Assembly (NCBI GenBank): GCA_023957235.1
Contig: JAMLHI010000004.1
Location: 139,422 to 203,421, forward strand
Length of the DNA stretch: 64,000 nt
Source of the DNA: Chitinophagales bacterium
GTDB lineage: Bacteria > Bacteroidota > Bacteroidia > Chitinophagales > JADIYW01
Direction of reading: 5' to 3'
The position numbers and the translations under genes were made by a program. The notes beneath the pieces are model-generated. The model worked only from the letters and a program-made list of their open reading frames with translations, made no database searches and was not told the DNA's origin. Shown here one piece after another: positions 27,463 through 37,804 of the stretch (position 1 is its first letter; the number at the start of each line of letters is the position of its first letter).

Positions 27463-27966
27463 ATGAGTACATTACAAGAAATACAGTTTTCAGATGCGAT
27501 AATGAGCAGAATTCATGAATATATTGCTCGTTATCCGGAAGGTAAGCAGAAGTCTGCAATTCTTCCAATTTTGCATTTAGTTCAAGATGAATATGGCTGG
27601 ATGAGTGAGCCTGTAATGAACAAAGTAGCAGAGATATTAAGCATTAAACCTATTGAGGTATATGAAGTGGTTACATTTTATACAATGTACAATCTTAAAC
27701 CTGTTGGAAAATATAAGCTTGAATTTTGTGGTACCTCTTGTTGTATGTTAAGAGGTGCAGAAAATATCATGGATTATACCTTGAATAAACTTGGCATTAA
27801 AGAAGGTGAGACGACAGCAGATGGTCTATTTACTGTTACTCGCGTTGAATGTCTAGGAGCATGTGGATATGCGCCAATGATGCAGGTAGGAGAAGATTAT
27901 ATAGAACATTTGACTACAGAAAGTATAGATGAGTTTATTGAATCACGTAGAAATACTGTCAAATAA
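27463..27966 (+). CDS. nuoE: NADH-quinone oxidoreductase subunit E
   Basis: NuoE is a thioredoxin-like subunit with the 2Fe-2S cluster N1a. Of 167 residues, the four ligands are seen as the two cysteines of EFCGTSCCMLRG, spaced C-x4-C, and those of VECLGACGYAPMMQ. The N-terminal helical region with ILPILHLVQDEYGWM is normal. It is 3 bp from nuoD. Confidence 0.96.
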   Translation: MSTLQEIQFSDAIMSRIHEYIARYPEGKQKSAILPILHLVQDEYGWMSEPVMNKVAEILSIKPIEVYEVVTFYTMYNLKPVGKYKLEFCGTSCCMLRGAENIMDYTLNKLGIKEGETTADGLFTVTRVECLGACGYAPMMQVGEDYIEHLTTESIDEFIESRRNTVK

Positions 27967-27971
27967 AGAGT

Positions 27972-29333
27972 ATGGGAAGGAAAATTATTCTAGAACATTA
28001 TGATGTGCCTAATCTGAAAGACTACAATGTTTATCGTAGTGTAGGTGGTTATAGAGCAGTAGAAAAAGCGTTGAAATCAATGACGCCTGATGAAGTTGTC
28101 CAAGAGGTCAAAAGGTCAGGTTTAAGAGGTAGAGGTGGAGCTGGTTTCCCTACTGGAATGAAATGGAGTTTTATTGCTAAACCCGAAGGTAAACCAAGAT
28201 ATCTATTATGTAATGCTGATGAGAGCGAGCCTGGTACTTTCAAAGACAGGTACATGATGCAATACAATCCCCATTTTCTAATTGATGGAATGATTTGTAG
28301 TGCTTATGCCTTGGGTTGTAATACTGCATATATTTATGTTCGTGGAGAATATAAATTTATTATCAAAATATTAGAAAAAGCTATTCTTGAGGCTAAAGCC
28401 AACGGTTGGTTGGGTAAAAATATCTTGGGAAGTGGATATGACCTAGAAATTTATGTTCATACAGGTGCTGGTGCTTATATCTGTGGAGAGGAGACTGCTT
28501 TAATAGAATCTATTGAAGGAAAAAGGGGAAATCCAAGAATAAAACCTCCTTTTCCTGCAGTAAGTGGACTTTATGGTTGCCCTACTGTAGTAAATAATGT
28601 TGAATCTTTGGCGGTTGTTGCTTGGATTATTCAGAATGGCGGAGATGAATACGCAAAAATTGGTGTTGGGAATAGTAAAGGAACAAAATTAATTTCTGCT
28701 AGTGGAAATATCCGTAAACCTGGTGTTTATGAAATTGAACTAGGACTTTCTGTTGAAGAATTTATGTATTCTGATGAATATTGTGGAGGTATGCAACATG
28801 AAGGGAGAGATTTGAAAGCTGTTGTTGCTGGAGGTTCGTCTGTTCCTATTTTACCTAAAGAGTTAATTTTAAAAACAGCATCTGGAGAGAATCGCCTAAT
28901 GACTTACGAGTCATTGAGTGAAGGTGGTTTTCAAACAGGTACAATGTTAGGTTCTGGTGGTTTTATTGTATATGATGAAGCTGCTTGTATTGTAAGAAAT
29001 ACATGGAATTTTTCAAGATTTTATCATCATGAATCTTGTGGTCAATGTAGTCCTTGCCGTGAGGGTACTGGATGGCTAGAAAAAGTTCTTCACCGTGTAG
29101 AACATGGTACTGGTAGATGGGCAGATATAGATTTGCTTGTAGAGATTACCAAAAAGATTGAAGGAAATACCATCTGTCCTTTTGGAGATGCTGCATCTTG
29201 GCCAGTGGCTAGTGCTGTTAGACACTTTAGACATGAATTTGAATATCATGTGAGATTTCCAGAAAAAATTAAAAATCGTGAACACTTTGCCAGTGAACCG
29301 ATGCGCTTATTTATAAACGAATTTGTTAAATAA
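27972..29333 (+). CDS. nuoF: NADH-quinone oxidoreductase subunit F
   Basis: NuoF oxidises NADH through FMN. The 453-residue protein contains GRGGAGFPTGMKWSFIAK and GAGAYICGEETALIESIEG for NADH and FMN, and ESCGQCSPCREGTGWL for the 4Fe-4S cluster N3, with the fourth Cys in GNTICPFGDAASWP. It belongs to the NADH module with nuoE and nuoG. Confidence 0.97.
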   Translation: MGRKIILEHYDVPNLKDYNVYRSVGGYRAVEKALKSMTPDEVVQEVKRSGLRGRGGAGFPTGMKWSFIAKPEGKPRYLLCNADESEPGTFKDRYMMQYNPHFLIDGMICSAYALGCNTAYIYVRGEYKFIIKILEKAILEAKANGWLGKNILGSGYDLEIYVHTGAGAYICGEETALIESIEGKRGNPRIKPPFPAVSGLYGCPTVVNNVESLAVVAWIIQNGGDEYAKIGVGNSKGTKLISASGNIRKPGVYEIELGLSVEEFMYSDEYCGGMQHEGRDLKAVVAGGSSVPILPKELILKTASGENRLMTYESLSEGGFQTGTMLGSGGFIVYDEAACIVRNTWNFSRFYHHESCGQCSPCREGTGWLEKVLHRVEHGTGRWADIDLLVEITKKIEGNTICPFGDAASWPVASAVRHFRHEFEYHVRFPEKIKNREHFASEPMRLFINEFVK

Positions 29334-29339
29334 TAGGGT

Positions 29340-30293
29340 ATGAAAGTAACTATAGACGGTCATACAATCGATGTTGAAGCAGGAACGACTATTCTCCAAG
29401 CTGCTAGGCAAATTGGAGGTGATTTAGTGCCACCTGCTATGTGTTATCACTCAAAAGTAGATAATACAGGAGGAAAGTGTAGAGTGTGTATGGTCAAAGT
29501 GACTGCTGGCTCTGAAAAAGACCCTAGACCTATGCCCAAACTTGTTCCTTCATGTGTAACTACCGTACAAGATGGAATGGTCATTGAAAATATTACCAAT
29601 CCTCAAGTGTTGGAAGCTAGAAAAAATGTTGTTGAGTTATTATTAATCAATCATCCATTGGATTGCCCAGTATGTGATCAGGCTGGTGAATGTAAATTGC
29701 AAGATTTAAGCTATGAACATGGCATCGTTGATTCCGAACTAGTGGAAGATAAACGTGTCTTTGATATGGTAGATATCGGAGATAAAATCAAATTGCATAT
29801 GAACAGGTGCATACTCTGTTACAGATGTGTTTATCTAGCTGACCAACTGACACCTGAACGAGTCCATGGAGTCATGTTTAGAGGAGATAAAGCTGAAATT
29901 AGTACATATATCAACAAAGCTATTGATAATGAAATGTCTGGTAATGTGATAGATGTGTGTCCAGTGGGTGCTTTGACAGACAAAACATTCAGATTTAAAA
30001 GCAGAGTATGGTTTCTTAAACCCATGAATGCGGAAAGAAATTGTGATAAATGCTGTGGCAAATCAACAGTATGGATGTTTGGAGATGAAATTTATAGGGT
30101 AACATCTCGCCATACTCAATATGGAGAGGTCGAAGAGTTTATTTGCAATACTTGTAGATATGATAAAAAATCTACGAGCGATTGGACGATTACTGGACCT
30201 AGAGATTTTGGTCAGGCTTCTGTTATTAATCAGAATAATTACGTTCAAGAATTGAAAAAAGTTGTCATTAAAGCTGATAAACGATTGTTATAA
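29340..30293 (+). CDS. nuoG: NADH-quinone oxidoreductase subunit G, short form
   Basis: NuoG carries electron-transfer Fe-S clusters in the NADH module. This protein is only 317 residues, less than half the usual size of roughly 700-900. It keeps the 2Fe-2S ligands (AMCYHSKVDNTGGKCRVCMV), the His/Cys cluster (HPLDCPVCDQAGECKLQDL) and the 4Fe-4S set (HMNRCILCYRCV with VIDVCPVGAL). It then keeps one Cys-rich segment (ERNCDKCCGKSTVW, FICNTCRYDKK) from the start of the molybdopterin-like domain, which is otherwise absent. The stop overlaps the nuoH start region with no frameshift remnant. Short NuoG proteins occur in other Bacteroidota, so this is probably native. Confidence 0.92.
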   Translation: MKVTIDGHTIDVEAGTTILQAARQIGGDLVPPAMCYHSKVDNTGGKCRVCMVKVTAGSEKDPRPMPKLVPSCVTTVQDGMVIENITNPQVLEARKNVVELLLINHPLDCPVCDQAGECKLQDLSYEHGIVDSELVEDKRVFDMVDIGDKIKLHMNRCILCYRCVYLADQLTPERVHGVMFRGDKAEISTYINKAIDNEMSGNVIDVCPVGALTDKTFRFKSRVWFLKPMNAERNCDKCCGKSTVWMFGDEIYRVTSRHTQYGEVEEFICNTCRYDKKSTSDWTITGPRDFGQASVINQNNYVQELKKVVIKADKRLL

Positions 30294-31339
30294 TGGGATT
30301 AGAAGCATTATTAATAGAGAAGACGATAATTGTTGTTATTGTTTTTATTGTAACATTGACAATAGCAGCATATAGTACCTATGGTGAACGTAAAGTAGCT
30401 GCTTTTATTCAGGATAGAATAGGCCCGAATAAAGCAGGTCCATTTGGATTAATGCAGCCTTTAGCTGATGGTATGAAAATGTTGATGAAAGAGGATTTTG
30501 TTCCACAACAGGCCAACAAATTTTTGTTTCATATTGCTCCTGGACTTTCTATGTTGACAGCACTGATGGTCAGCGCAGTGATTCCATGGGGGAAAACATT
30601 AATGATTGGAGGTAGAAGTATCTCTGTACAAGTAACAGATATTAATATTGGTATTTTGTATGTACTAAGCGTAGTCTCTCTTGGTGTATATGGAATTATG
30701 ATAGGAGGATGGGCTTCAAATAACAAATATTCATTAATGGGTGCTTTAAGAGCTTCATCACAAATGATTAGTTATGAATTACCTATGGGGCTTTCTTTGA
30801 TTGCTTTATTGATGGTGACCGGAACTATGAGTTTTAATGAGATTGCTGCTCAGCAAAGTGGTTGGAATGGAATGCAATGGAATATCGTCTATCAGCCAAT
30901 AGGATTTGTCTTGTTTTTGGTATGTGCTTTTGCTGAAGCCAATAGAACGCCTTTTGACCTTCCTGAATGTGAAGCTGAATTAGTTGGAGGTTATCATACA
31001 GAGTATAGCTCAATGAAACTTGGATTTTTCTTATTTGCTGAGTATGCTCACATGTTTGTTTCTTCTGCAATCATTTCTACTTTGTATTTTGGTGGGTATA
31101 ATTTCCCTGGCATCAATACTTTATATCATATATTGCCCCACAATATTGTTACCTTGATTGGTATTGGTGTACTAATGATTAAAACATTGTTTTTCATATT
31201 TTTATTCATGTGGGTTCGTTGGACGATACCGCGTTTCAGATATGATCAACTGATGAATTTAGGATGGAAGAGAATGGTTCCTATTGCGATTGTAAATATT
31301 ATTATCACGGCGGGAGTCGTGTTATTATTCGATAAATAA
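30293..31339 (+). CDS. nuoH: NADH-quinone oxidoreductase subunit H
   Basis: NuoH is the membrane subunit that joins the quinone site to the proton pumps. The 348-residue protein has eight or so hydrophobic segments and the conserved loops [53 protein letters not shown] and [17 protein letters not shown]. The ATG overlaps the last base of nuoG. Confidence 0.97.
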   Translation: MGLEALLIEKTIIVVIVFIVTLTIAAYSTYGERKVAAFIQDRIGPNKAGPFGLMQPLADGMKMLMKEDFVPQQANKFLFHIAPGLSMLTALMVSAVIPWGKTLMIGGRSISVQVTDINIGILYVLSVVSLGVYGIMIGGWASNNKYSLMGALRASSQMISYELPMGLSLIALLMVTGTMSFNEIAAQQSGWNGMQWNIVYQPIGFVLFLVCAFAEANRTPFDLPECEAELVGGYHTEYSSMKLGFFLFAEYAHMFVSSAIISTLYFGGYNFPGINTLYHILPHNIVTLIGIGVLMIKTLFFIFLFMWVRWTIPRFRYDQLMNLGWKRMVPIAIVNIIITAGVVLLFDK

Positions 31340-31346
31340 TTTTGAT

Positions 31347-31877
31347 ATGGCTGAATATAGTTTGTCAAATAGAAAAGTATTAGTCTCAAATAAAGAGATG
31401 ACTTTTTCAGAAAGGCTTTATTTGCCTGCTATAATGAAAGGGATGGGAGTGACTTTGAAACATTTTTTTGGTAAAAAGGTCACCTATATCCATGGAAAAG
31501 ATTTACGCAATTATTCTTCTACTTATCGTGGACTTCATGTGTTGAAGAGAGATGATGAAGGGAGAGAGCGTTGTGTGGCATGTGGTCTGTGTGCCGTTGC
31601 ATGCCCTGCCGAAGCTATTACAATGGTGGCAGCTGAGCGTTTGCCCGGAGAAGAACATTTGTATAGAGAAGAAAAATATGCTGCAATTTATGAAATCAAT
31701 ATGTTGAGATGTATTTTCTGTGGACTCTGCGAGCAAGCATGCCCTAAAGAAGCGATATATCTTACTGACAGATTGGTAGATGTGGAATTAACTAGAAAAG
31801 ATTTTATTTATGGTAAAGAGGATCTGGTTGAGAAAATGGATAATCGTATTGACATTTCAAACCGCCAACATCATTAA
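31347..31877 (+). CDS. nuoI: NADH-quinone oxidoreductase subunit I
   Basis: NuoI is an 8Fe-8S ferredoxin-like subunit that holds clusters N6a and N6b. The 176-residue protein shows the two ligand sets [12 protein letters not shown] and [12 protein letters not shown] about 46 residues apart. A short N-terminal amphipathic helix precedes them. Confidence 0.97.
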   Translation: MAEYSLSNRKVLVSNKEMTFSERLYLPAIMKGMGVTLKHFFGKKVTYIHGKDLRNYSSTYRGLHVLKRDDEGRERCVACGLCAVACPAEAITMVAAERLPGEEHLYREEKYAAIYEINMLRCIFCGLCEQACPKEAIYLTDRLVDVELTRKDFIYGKEDLVEKMDNRIDISNRQHH

Positions 31878-31880
31878 GAA

Positions 31881-32390
31881 ATGGAATTAAGCGAATTAAT
31901 ATTTTATATACTGGCTTTCATTGGAATAGTTGCCGCATTAGTGACTGTTACTGCCAATAACCCGATTTATAGTATTCTGGGTTTAATTGTTTGTTTCTTT
32001 ACCATCTCAGCACATTTTGTGTTGATGAATGCCCAGTTTCTAGCGATGGTTAATATCATTGTTTATGCTGGAGCTATCATTGTTCTCTTCTTATTTGTGG
32101 TGATGATGATGAATCTCAATGATTTGCCACGTTCAAATACGCATATTATTTGGAAGATTTCTGGAGCTATAGGTGCAGGTGCTTTGATGTTATTGTTAGT
32201 AGCATCTCTTAAAGTATCTGGCAACTTGGTTCAGTCACCTACAAAAGGAGATATCGGTTTGATTCATTCTTTGGGACATGCGTTAATGAATGAATTTTTA
32301 GTGCCTTTCATTATGACTTCCATATTATTGAACTCGGCAATGATAGGAGCCGTATTGTTAAGCAAACGTGAAAAACAACTTCAAAAATAA
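31881..32390 (+). CDS. nuoJ: NADH-quinone oxidoreductase subunit J
   Basis: NuoJ is a five-helix membrane subunit. The 169-residue protein has the typical VTANNPIYSILGLIVCFFT and LAMVNIIVYAGAIIVLFLF segments and a later pair of helices. It lies 3 bp after nuoI in the membrane-arm half of the operon. Confidence 0.95.
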   Translation: MELSELIFYILAFIGIVAALVTVTANNPIYSILGLIVCFFTISAHFVLMNAQFLAMVNIIVYAGAIIVLFLFVVMMMNLNDLPRSNTHIIWKISGAIGAGALMLLLVASLKVSGNLVQSPTKGDIGLIHSLGHALMNEFLVPFIMTSILLNSAMIGAVLLSKREKQLQK

Positions 32391-32396
32391 ACATCT

Positions 32397-32720
32397 ATGG
32401 ATATTGAGATTTTAAATGGGGTATCAGTTCAACAATATTTATGGTTGACTGTCATACTTTTTTCAATAGGGGTATTGGGTGTGCTTTCTCGAAAAAATGC
32501 AATCATTATTTTTATGTCAGTAGAATTAATGCTGAATTCTGTCAACCTACTTTTGGTTGTTTTCTCTAAAATGCATGCAGATACTTTGGGACAAGTTTTT
32601 GTCTTTTTTTCTATGTCTGTTGCTGCTGCTGAAGTAGCAGTAGGTCTGGCTATATTGGTGATGATGTATAGAAATACAAAGAGTATCAATATAGATATTT
32701 TATCAAAAATTAAAGAATAG
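32397..32720 (+). CDS. nuoK: NADH-quinone oxidoreductase subunit K
   Basis: NuoK is a three-helix subunit with conserved membrane Glu residues used in proton transfer. The 107-residue protein shows IIIFMSVELMLNSVNLLLV, with the first Glu, and SVAAAEVAVGLAILVMMY, with the second. Confidence 0.96.
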   Translation: MDIEILNGVSVQQYLWLTVILFSIGVLGVLSRKNAIIIFMSVELMLNSVNLLLVVFSKMHADTLGQVFVFFSMSVAAAEVAVGLAILVMMYRNTKSINIDILSKIKE

Positions 32721-32728
32721 CTGATTAA

Positions 32729-34630
32729 ATGCCGTCAAATAATTTATATTTAGCTGTTGTAGTACTTCCATTAATAGGATTTTTTGTAAGTGCTCTTTTC
32801 GGGAAAAATCTTTCCAAAAAAGTAGTTGGATTGATTGCTTCAAGTGTAATAATTATTCCATTTTTTATCATTTTAAAAGCTTTTATAGGTCTTTTAAACG
32901 GTGGTGAAATGATTCATTTTTATCTGTTTAAATGGTTTGCAGTTGGACATTATTCAGTGAATTTTGGTATTCAGATTGATCAATTATCTGTTTTGATGGT
33001 CATGCTGATTACTGGTGTAGGCTCATTGATTCATTTGTATTCAATATCGTATATGCATGATGATGAGAATTATTCTAATTATTTTTCTTATTTGAATCTT
33101 TTTGTCTTTTTCATGTTGGTATTAGTCATGTCAGATAATTATCTAGGCATGTATATCGGCTGGGAAGGTGTGGCATTGACTTCTTATTTGTTAATCGGAT
33201 TTTGGTTTAAAAATCATGAGTATAATGATGCTGCCAAAAAAGCATTTGTCATGAATAGAGTAGGAGACTTGGGTTTCTTAGTAGGAATGTTCTTTGTGTT
33301 TTATTATACTGGATCTTTAGAGTTTACAAAAGTCAATGCTGCATTGGGTATGGGAGCAATGGTTCCTCCTTTGGCATTTATTGCTTCTGCAGCTATGTTT
33401 TTAGGTGCGACTGGTAAGAGTGCTCAGATTCCATTATTTACATGGTTGCCTGATGCAATGGCAGGACCGACACCTGTTTCTGCTTTGATACATGCAGCGA
33501 CTATGGTGACTGCTGGTATTTATTTGATTTTTAGATCTAATGCTTTATTTTCTTTAGCACCTGACACATTAAATATCATTGCTATCATAGGTATTGCTAC
33601 TGCTTTATATGCTGCTTTAGTGGGATTGGCGCAAAATGATATCAAAAAAGTACTTGCTTATTCTACGGTGAGTCAATTGGGACTTATGTTTTTGGCTGTA
33701 GGAGTAGGAGCCTATACTACTGCATTGTTTCATGTATTGACTCATGGTTTTTTCAAAGCATTGTTATTCTTAGGTTCTGGTAGTGTAATTCATGCAATGG
33801 GAGGCAATCAAGATATTAGAGAAATGGGTGGTCTGAAAAAATATATGCCTATTACTTATGCTACCTTTTTAATTGGTTCTCTTGCCATTTCTGGGATTCC
33901 TCCTTTTTCTGGATTTTTCTCTAAAGATGAAATTTTGGCAATGGCCTTTCAACAAAATATTGTATTATGGGTCTTGGGTGTAGCAGTTTCTATGATGACA
34001 GCATTTTACATGTTTAGGTTGTTGTTTTTGACTTTTTCAGGAGAGTTTAGAGGCTCAAGTCAAGAAAAATCTCATTTACACGAATCTCCTTTATTAATGA
34101 CAGTGCCATTGATTGTTTTGGCGGTATTATCAGCGATTGCTGGTTTATTAGGATTGCCTGCAGTTTTTCACGCACCTCATTTTTTGAATAATTTTTTATC
34201 ACCTATTGTTGTTCATTCGGGAGAGGGGCATCCACATCTGAACGCCTCTACTGAGTATATGCTAATGGCAATTGCTACTGTGAGTGGGATTATTAGTATT
34301 GGCCTTGCTTATACAAAATATGTGTCTAAAAAATCTATACCTAGCGTAGATACTTTATATACTGGACTGAGCAAATGGGCAAATAGAAAATTCTATATTG
34401 ATGAGATTTATGATTTCTTATTTGTTCGACCAGTGAAATGGGTGTCAGATTTTCTATTTAGAGTAGTAGATAAATTATTGGTTGATGGTATAGTGGAATT
34501 ATCAGGTAAAGTTTCAATACTTACTGGTAATGTGATTAGGTCTTTACAAACTGGGCAAACATCGTTTTATATCTTAGCCATGGTGTTAAGTATTTGTTTT
34601 ATTATTGGTTATTATTTGATAGGAATATAA
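32729..34630 (+). CDS. nuoL: NADH-quinone oxidoreductase subunit L
   Basis: NuoL is the distal antiporter-like proton-pumping subunit with the long lateral helix. The 633-residue protein includes YLGMYIGWEGVALTSYLLIG, SAQIPLFTWLPDAMAGPTPV, SALIHAATMVTAGIYLIFR and YSTVSQLGLMFLAVGVG, which carry the usual Glu, Lys and His residues. C-terminal segments (RKFYIDEIYDFLFVRPVKW) complete the family length. Confidence 0.97.
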   Translation: MPSNNLYLAVVVLPLIGFFVSALFGKNLSKKVVGLIASSVIIIPFFIILKAFIGLLNGGEMIHFYLFKWFAVGHYSVNFGIQIDQLSVLMVMLITGVGSLIHLYSISYMHDDENYSNYFSYLNLFVFFMLVLVMSDNYLGMYIGWEGVALTSYLLIGFWFKNHEYNDAAKKAFVMNRVGDLGFLVGMFFVFYYTGSLEFTKVNAALGMGAMVPPLAFIASAAMFLGATGKSAQIPLFTWLPDAMAGPTPVSALIHAATMVTAGIYLIFRSNALFSLAPDTLNIIAIIGIATALYAALVGLAQNDIKKVLAYSTVSQLGLMFLAVGVGAYTTALFHVLTHGFFKALLFLGSGSVIHAMGGNQDIREMGGLKKYMPITYATFLIGSLAISGIPPFSGFFSKDEILAMAFQQNIVLWVLGVAVSMMTAFYMFRLLFLTFSGEFRGSSQEKSHLHESPLLMTVPLIVLAVLSAIAGLLGLPAVFHAPHFLNNFLSPIVVHSGEGHPHLNASTEYMLMAIATVSGIISIGLAYTKYVSKKSIPSVDTLYTGLSKWANRKFYIDEIYDFLFVRPVKWVSDFLFRVVDKLLVDGIVELSGKVSILTGNVIRSLQTGQTSFYILAMVLSICFIIGYYLIGI

Positions 34631-36073
34631 ATGTTAGTACTTACTTTACTCATATTACCATTTGTCGGAGCTTTGTTGACAGCTCTTGCTGGAAATCGGT
34701 CGGCTAATAAGATTGCACTTCTGAGTACCATATCTACTTTATTGTACACATTGAAATTATATTTTGATTTCAGTAGTAATGCTGCTCAAATGGATTGGTC
34801 TTTTAATGCCCAATGGCTAGTAGAACCTAATATCTTGTTCGGTCTTTCTATAGATGGTCTGAGTTTGTTAATGCTTATTTTAACTAATCTTTTGACACCT
34901 ATAATTGTGTTATCGGGACTAGGAAGCACCACTCAGAATAGCAGGACTTTTTACAGCCTTATTTTAGCTATGCAAGGCGCTATGAATGGTGTATTTTTAG
35001 CAAATGAAGGATTTACTTTTTATGTCTTCTGGGAATTATCATTAATACCAATTTATTTTATTGCATTACTTTGGGGGCGTGATTATACTCAAAAAATTAC
35101 TTTTAAATTCTTTGTATATACTTTAGCAGGCAGTTTGTTAATGCTCATCTCTATGATTGTTTTATATCTGATGGCAGGCAGTTTGCAGTTAAAACATTTA
35201 CATCATTTAAGTATTAATGGTATTGGACAGACGATTGTCTTTTTAGGGTTCTTTTTAGCATTTGCTATTAAAGTTCCAGTTGTTCCTTTCCACACTTGGC
35301 AAGCCGACACCTATACTGCTGCTCCGACACAGGGAACAATGTTGCTTTCGGGTCTGATGCTTAAGATGGGTTTATATGGATTTATTCGTTGGCTGATACC
35401 TATTGTACCATTAGCAATTGTTCAATTTGCTCCTACAATTATCACATTGGGAATTATTGGCGTTGTATATGGTGCTTGGATTGCCATACAACAAGATGAT
35501 ATAAAAAGACTATTTGCTTATTCCTCATTATCACATGTAGGATTGATTACTGCCGGAATTTTCACTGTGAATACGATGGGGCTTACGGGGGCTTCTATTC
35601 AAATGCTAGCTCATGGAATCAATGTTGTTGGTTTGTTTTTTGCGGCTGAAGTGATTTTTAGGCGTACCGGAACTTATGATTTGAGTGCCTTAGGAGGAAT
35701 TAGAAGTAAAGCTCCTTGGTTTTCTACTTACTTTTTTATTTTATTACTTGGTAGTATTGGACTTCCTTTGACCAATGCTTTTGTGGGGGAATTTATGTTA
35801 ATATTTTCTGTTTGGCAGTATAATTCAGCATTAGGTGTTTTTGCTGGATTGACTATCATTTTGGCGGCAGTTTATATGCTTAGAATGTTCCAAAGAGCCA
35901 TGCTAGGAAATGCCAATACCGTTACAACAGATTTTCAAGATTTAGATTTATCTGAACATCTGACTTTTATTCCTTTAATTATTTTAGTTTTTGTTTTAGG
36001 AGTTTATCCTATGCCAATCATTGAAATGGTAGAACCTGTCATTCAACAAATTATCCAATTAGCTGCTATATAA
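34631..36073 (+). CDS. nuoM: NADH-quinone oxidoreductase subunit M
   Basis: NuoM is the second antiporter-like subunit. The 480-residue protein has FYVFWELSLIPIYFIALLWG, with the functional Glu, KVPVVPFHTWQADTYTAAPT, with the Lys, and AYSSLSHVGLITAGIF. The ATG directly abuts the nuoL stop. Confidence 0.97.
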   Translation: MLVLTLLILPFVGALLTALAGNRSANKIALLSTISTLLYTLKLYFDFSSNAAQMDWSFNAQWLVEPNILFGLSIDGLSLLMLILTNLLTPIIVLSGLGSTTQNSRTFYSLILAMQGAMNGVFLANEGFTFYVFWELSLIPIYFIALLWGRDYTQKITFKFFVYTLAGSLLMLISMIVLYLMAGSLQLKHLHHLSINGIGQTIVFLGFFLAFAIKVPVVPFHTWQADTYTAAPTQGTMLLSGLMLKMGLYGFIRWLIPIVPLAIVQFAPTIITLGIIGVVYGAWIAIQQDDIKRLFAYSSLSHVGLITAGIFTVNTMGLTGASIQMLAHGINVVGLFFAAEVIFRRTGTYDLSALGGIRSKAPWFSTYFFILLLGSIGLPLTNAFVGEFMLIFSVWQYNSALGVFAGLTIILAAVYMLRMFQRAMLGNANTVTTDFQDLDLSEHLTFIPLIILVFVLGVYPMPIIEMVEPVIQQIIQLAAI

Positions 36074-36083
36074 ATTTATAAAC

Positions 36084-37460
36084 GTGGGAACAATTATTAT
36101 CACTACTATACTTGGACTTTTAATAATGGTCTTGGATATGCTGAAAATGCGTAAGATAATTCCATTATTTTCTTCTATCATACTTATTTGTACTGCCTTT
36201 TTTAATGTTTATTCTTATTGGAAGATTGATGCTACATTTTATCATGGCATGATTGCTATTAATCAGTTTTCTGTGATATTTTCATCTCTATTATTGGTTA
36301 TATCTGCCTTGTTGATATTGCTATCTGATAAGTTTTTTGAAAGAGAAGCAACAAAGATTTCAGACTATGTGTCATTATTTATTTTTACACTTGTCGGTGC
36401 TTTGTTAATGGTATCTTATGGCAATATGGCTACCTTGTTTGTAGGTATAGAAATATTGTCTATGTCTCTATATGTGCTTGCTGCAAGTAATAGAAGAAGT
36501 CTAGCTTCAAATGAAGCAGGTCTTAAGTACTTCTTGATGGGTGCTTTTATGACTGGATTTTTGTTGCTAGGAATTACTTTATTGTATGGAGTTACTGGTT
36601 CGTTTGATATTTACCAGATTCAGGAAATTCTTATCACTAAAGCACCCGATACATTGTTGATAATAGGAATGTTGCTATTATCTATTGCATTATTGTTTAA
36701 AGCATCTATAGCTCCTTTTCATTTTTGGGCACCTGATGTTTATACAGGAGCTCCATCTTTAGTAACTGCCTTTATGATCACAGTGGTGAAAGTAGCAGCA
36801 TTTGGTGCATTATATAGATTGTTTTCAGTAGTTTTCCTGGTAAAAATCACTTATTTAGAGCCTTTGCTTGTGTTCTTTATTATTATGACATTGCTTATCT
36901 CAAATTTTTCAGGACTATTACAAACCAGTTTAAAAAGAATTTTAGCTTTTTCAGGAATCTCACATGCAGCATTTTTATTAATGGCTATTGTATCTTCTAA
37001 TTTTGATACTCCCAATACTTTGTTTTATTATTCTGCAGGATACGTATTTGCTAATGTGGCGGCTTTTGCTGTGATAATATATGTCAGCCATGTGAAAGGT
37101 AACGATCATATAGATGCATTTAAAGGATTGTTGTATGCTCGTCCGGGATTGGCAATAGCTATGATGATTGCAGTCTTGTCTATGGCAGGTATTCCCCCAT
37201 TGGCTGGATTTATAGGGAAATACTTAGTTCTTTTAGATACGATTTCAGTTCAATATACTTATCTAGCTCTTATTGCTATTCTTATGAGTATTATTGCTAT
37301 TTACTACTATTTTAAAATCATTATCTCCATGACAAAAAAAGTGGAAGGAGATGCTGGCTTTCCTTGTCCTCCTCTCATGTATTCTATTGTAGCATGGATA
37401 GGAGCAATAGTAGTCATTATTTTAGGAGTGACACCTAAGTATTTCCTTGGCCTTTTTTAA
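36084..37460 (+). CDS. nuoN: NADH-quinone oxidoreductase subunit N (GTG start)
   Basis: NuoN is the third antiporter-like subunit and the last gene of the operon. The 458-residue protein starts at GTG and has MATLFVGIEILSMSLYVLA, FKASIAPFHFWAPDVYTGAP and ILAFSGISHAAFLLMAI. No clear terminator follows; the gene ends 31 bp before a detached CRISPR repeat, so read-through into that sequence is possible. Confidence 0.96.
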   Translation: MGTIIITTILGLLIMVLDMLKMRKIIPLFSSIILICTAFFNVYSYWKIDATFYHGMIAINQFSVIFSSLLLVISALLILLSDKFFEREATKISDYVSLFIFTLVGALLMVSYGNMATLFVGIEILSMSLYVLAASNRRSLASNEAGLKYFLMGAFMTGFLLLGITLLYGVTGSFDIYQIQEILITKAPDTLLIIGMLLLSIALLFKASIAPFHFWAPDVYTGAPSLVTAFMITVVKVAAFGALYRLFSVVFLVKITYLEPLLVFFIIMTLLISNFSGLLQTSLKRILAFSGISHAAFLLMAIVSSNFDTPNTLFYYSAGYVFANVAAFAVIIYVSHVKGNDHIDAFKGLLYARPGLAIAMMIAVLSMAGIPPLAGFIGKYLVLLDTISVQYTYLALIAILMSIIAIYYYFKIIISMTKKVEGDAGFPCPPLMYSIVAWIGAIVVIILGVTPKYFLGLF

Positions 37461-37491
37461 GAGGATTGAATTTATTTTATTACTCATTTCC

Positions 37492-37539
37492 GTTGTGAAT
37501 GGATGTTTTAATTTGTATTTTTATGTGATTCGTTCCAAC
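37492..37539 (+). repeat. Detached CRISPR repeat copy (47 of 48 identical)
   Basis: This 48-bp unit matches the main array repeat except for G in place of T at repeat position 10 (GTTGTGAATGGATG against GTTGTGAATTGATG). A 30-nt spacer-length stretch (37540-37569) follows, but no repeat comes after it. It lies 3.9 kb from the main array in the same orientation. Confidence 0.95.
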
Positions 37540-37579
37540 ATTTGTTGGCTGATTTTGTAGATATCTATCTAAAAAATAA

Positions 37580-37765
37580 TTGGCACTCAATAGATTCAAG
37601 TCATGGAAGAGATGGCGAAGGTTTTATACAAGGGTACATCCTTTCTTAGTTAAATGCACGAGTTATAATATTGATAATTTTGATGTTGTAACTTGTAAAA
37701 ATGGAATATCTAAAAGAGTATTCAAGTATTACTTTACAGATAAATATTTAGGTGCTACAAAATAA
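37580..37765 (+). CDS. Doubtful small basic protein
   Basis: A 61-residue frame opens at a TTG with a stop directly upstream; it is rich in Lys, Arg and aromatic residues (KSWKRWRRFYTRVHP). It lies in a 407-bp stretch between two detached repeats. No family, ribosome-binding site or promoter was recognised, so it may not be a gene. Confidence 0.2.
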   Translation: MALNRFKSWKRWRRFYTRVHPFLVKCTSYNIDNFDVVTCKNGISKRVFKYYFTDKYLGATK

Positions 37766-37804
37766 ATTTATGAAAATTCATTATATTTAATTAAAACCAA
37801 CAAA

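Noticed and set aside
30834..31070. Minus-strand frame inside nuoH and similar shadows in other nuo genes
   Set aside because: All overlap conserved complex I sequence on the other strand and lack any independent signal.
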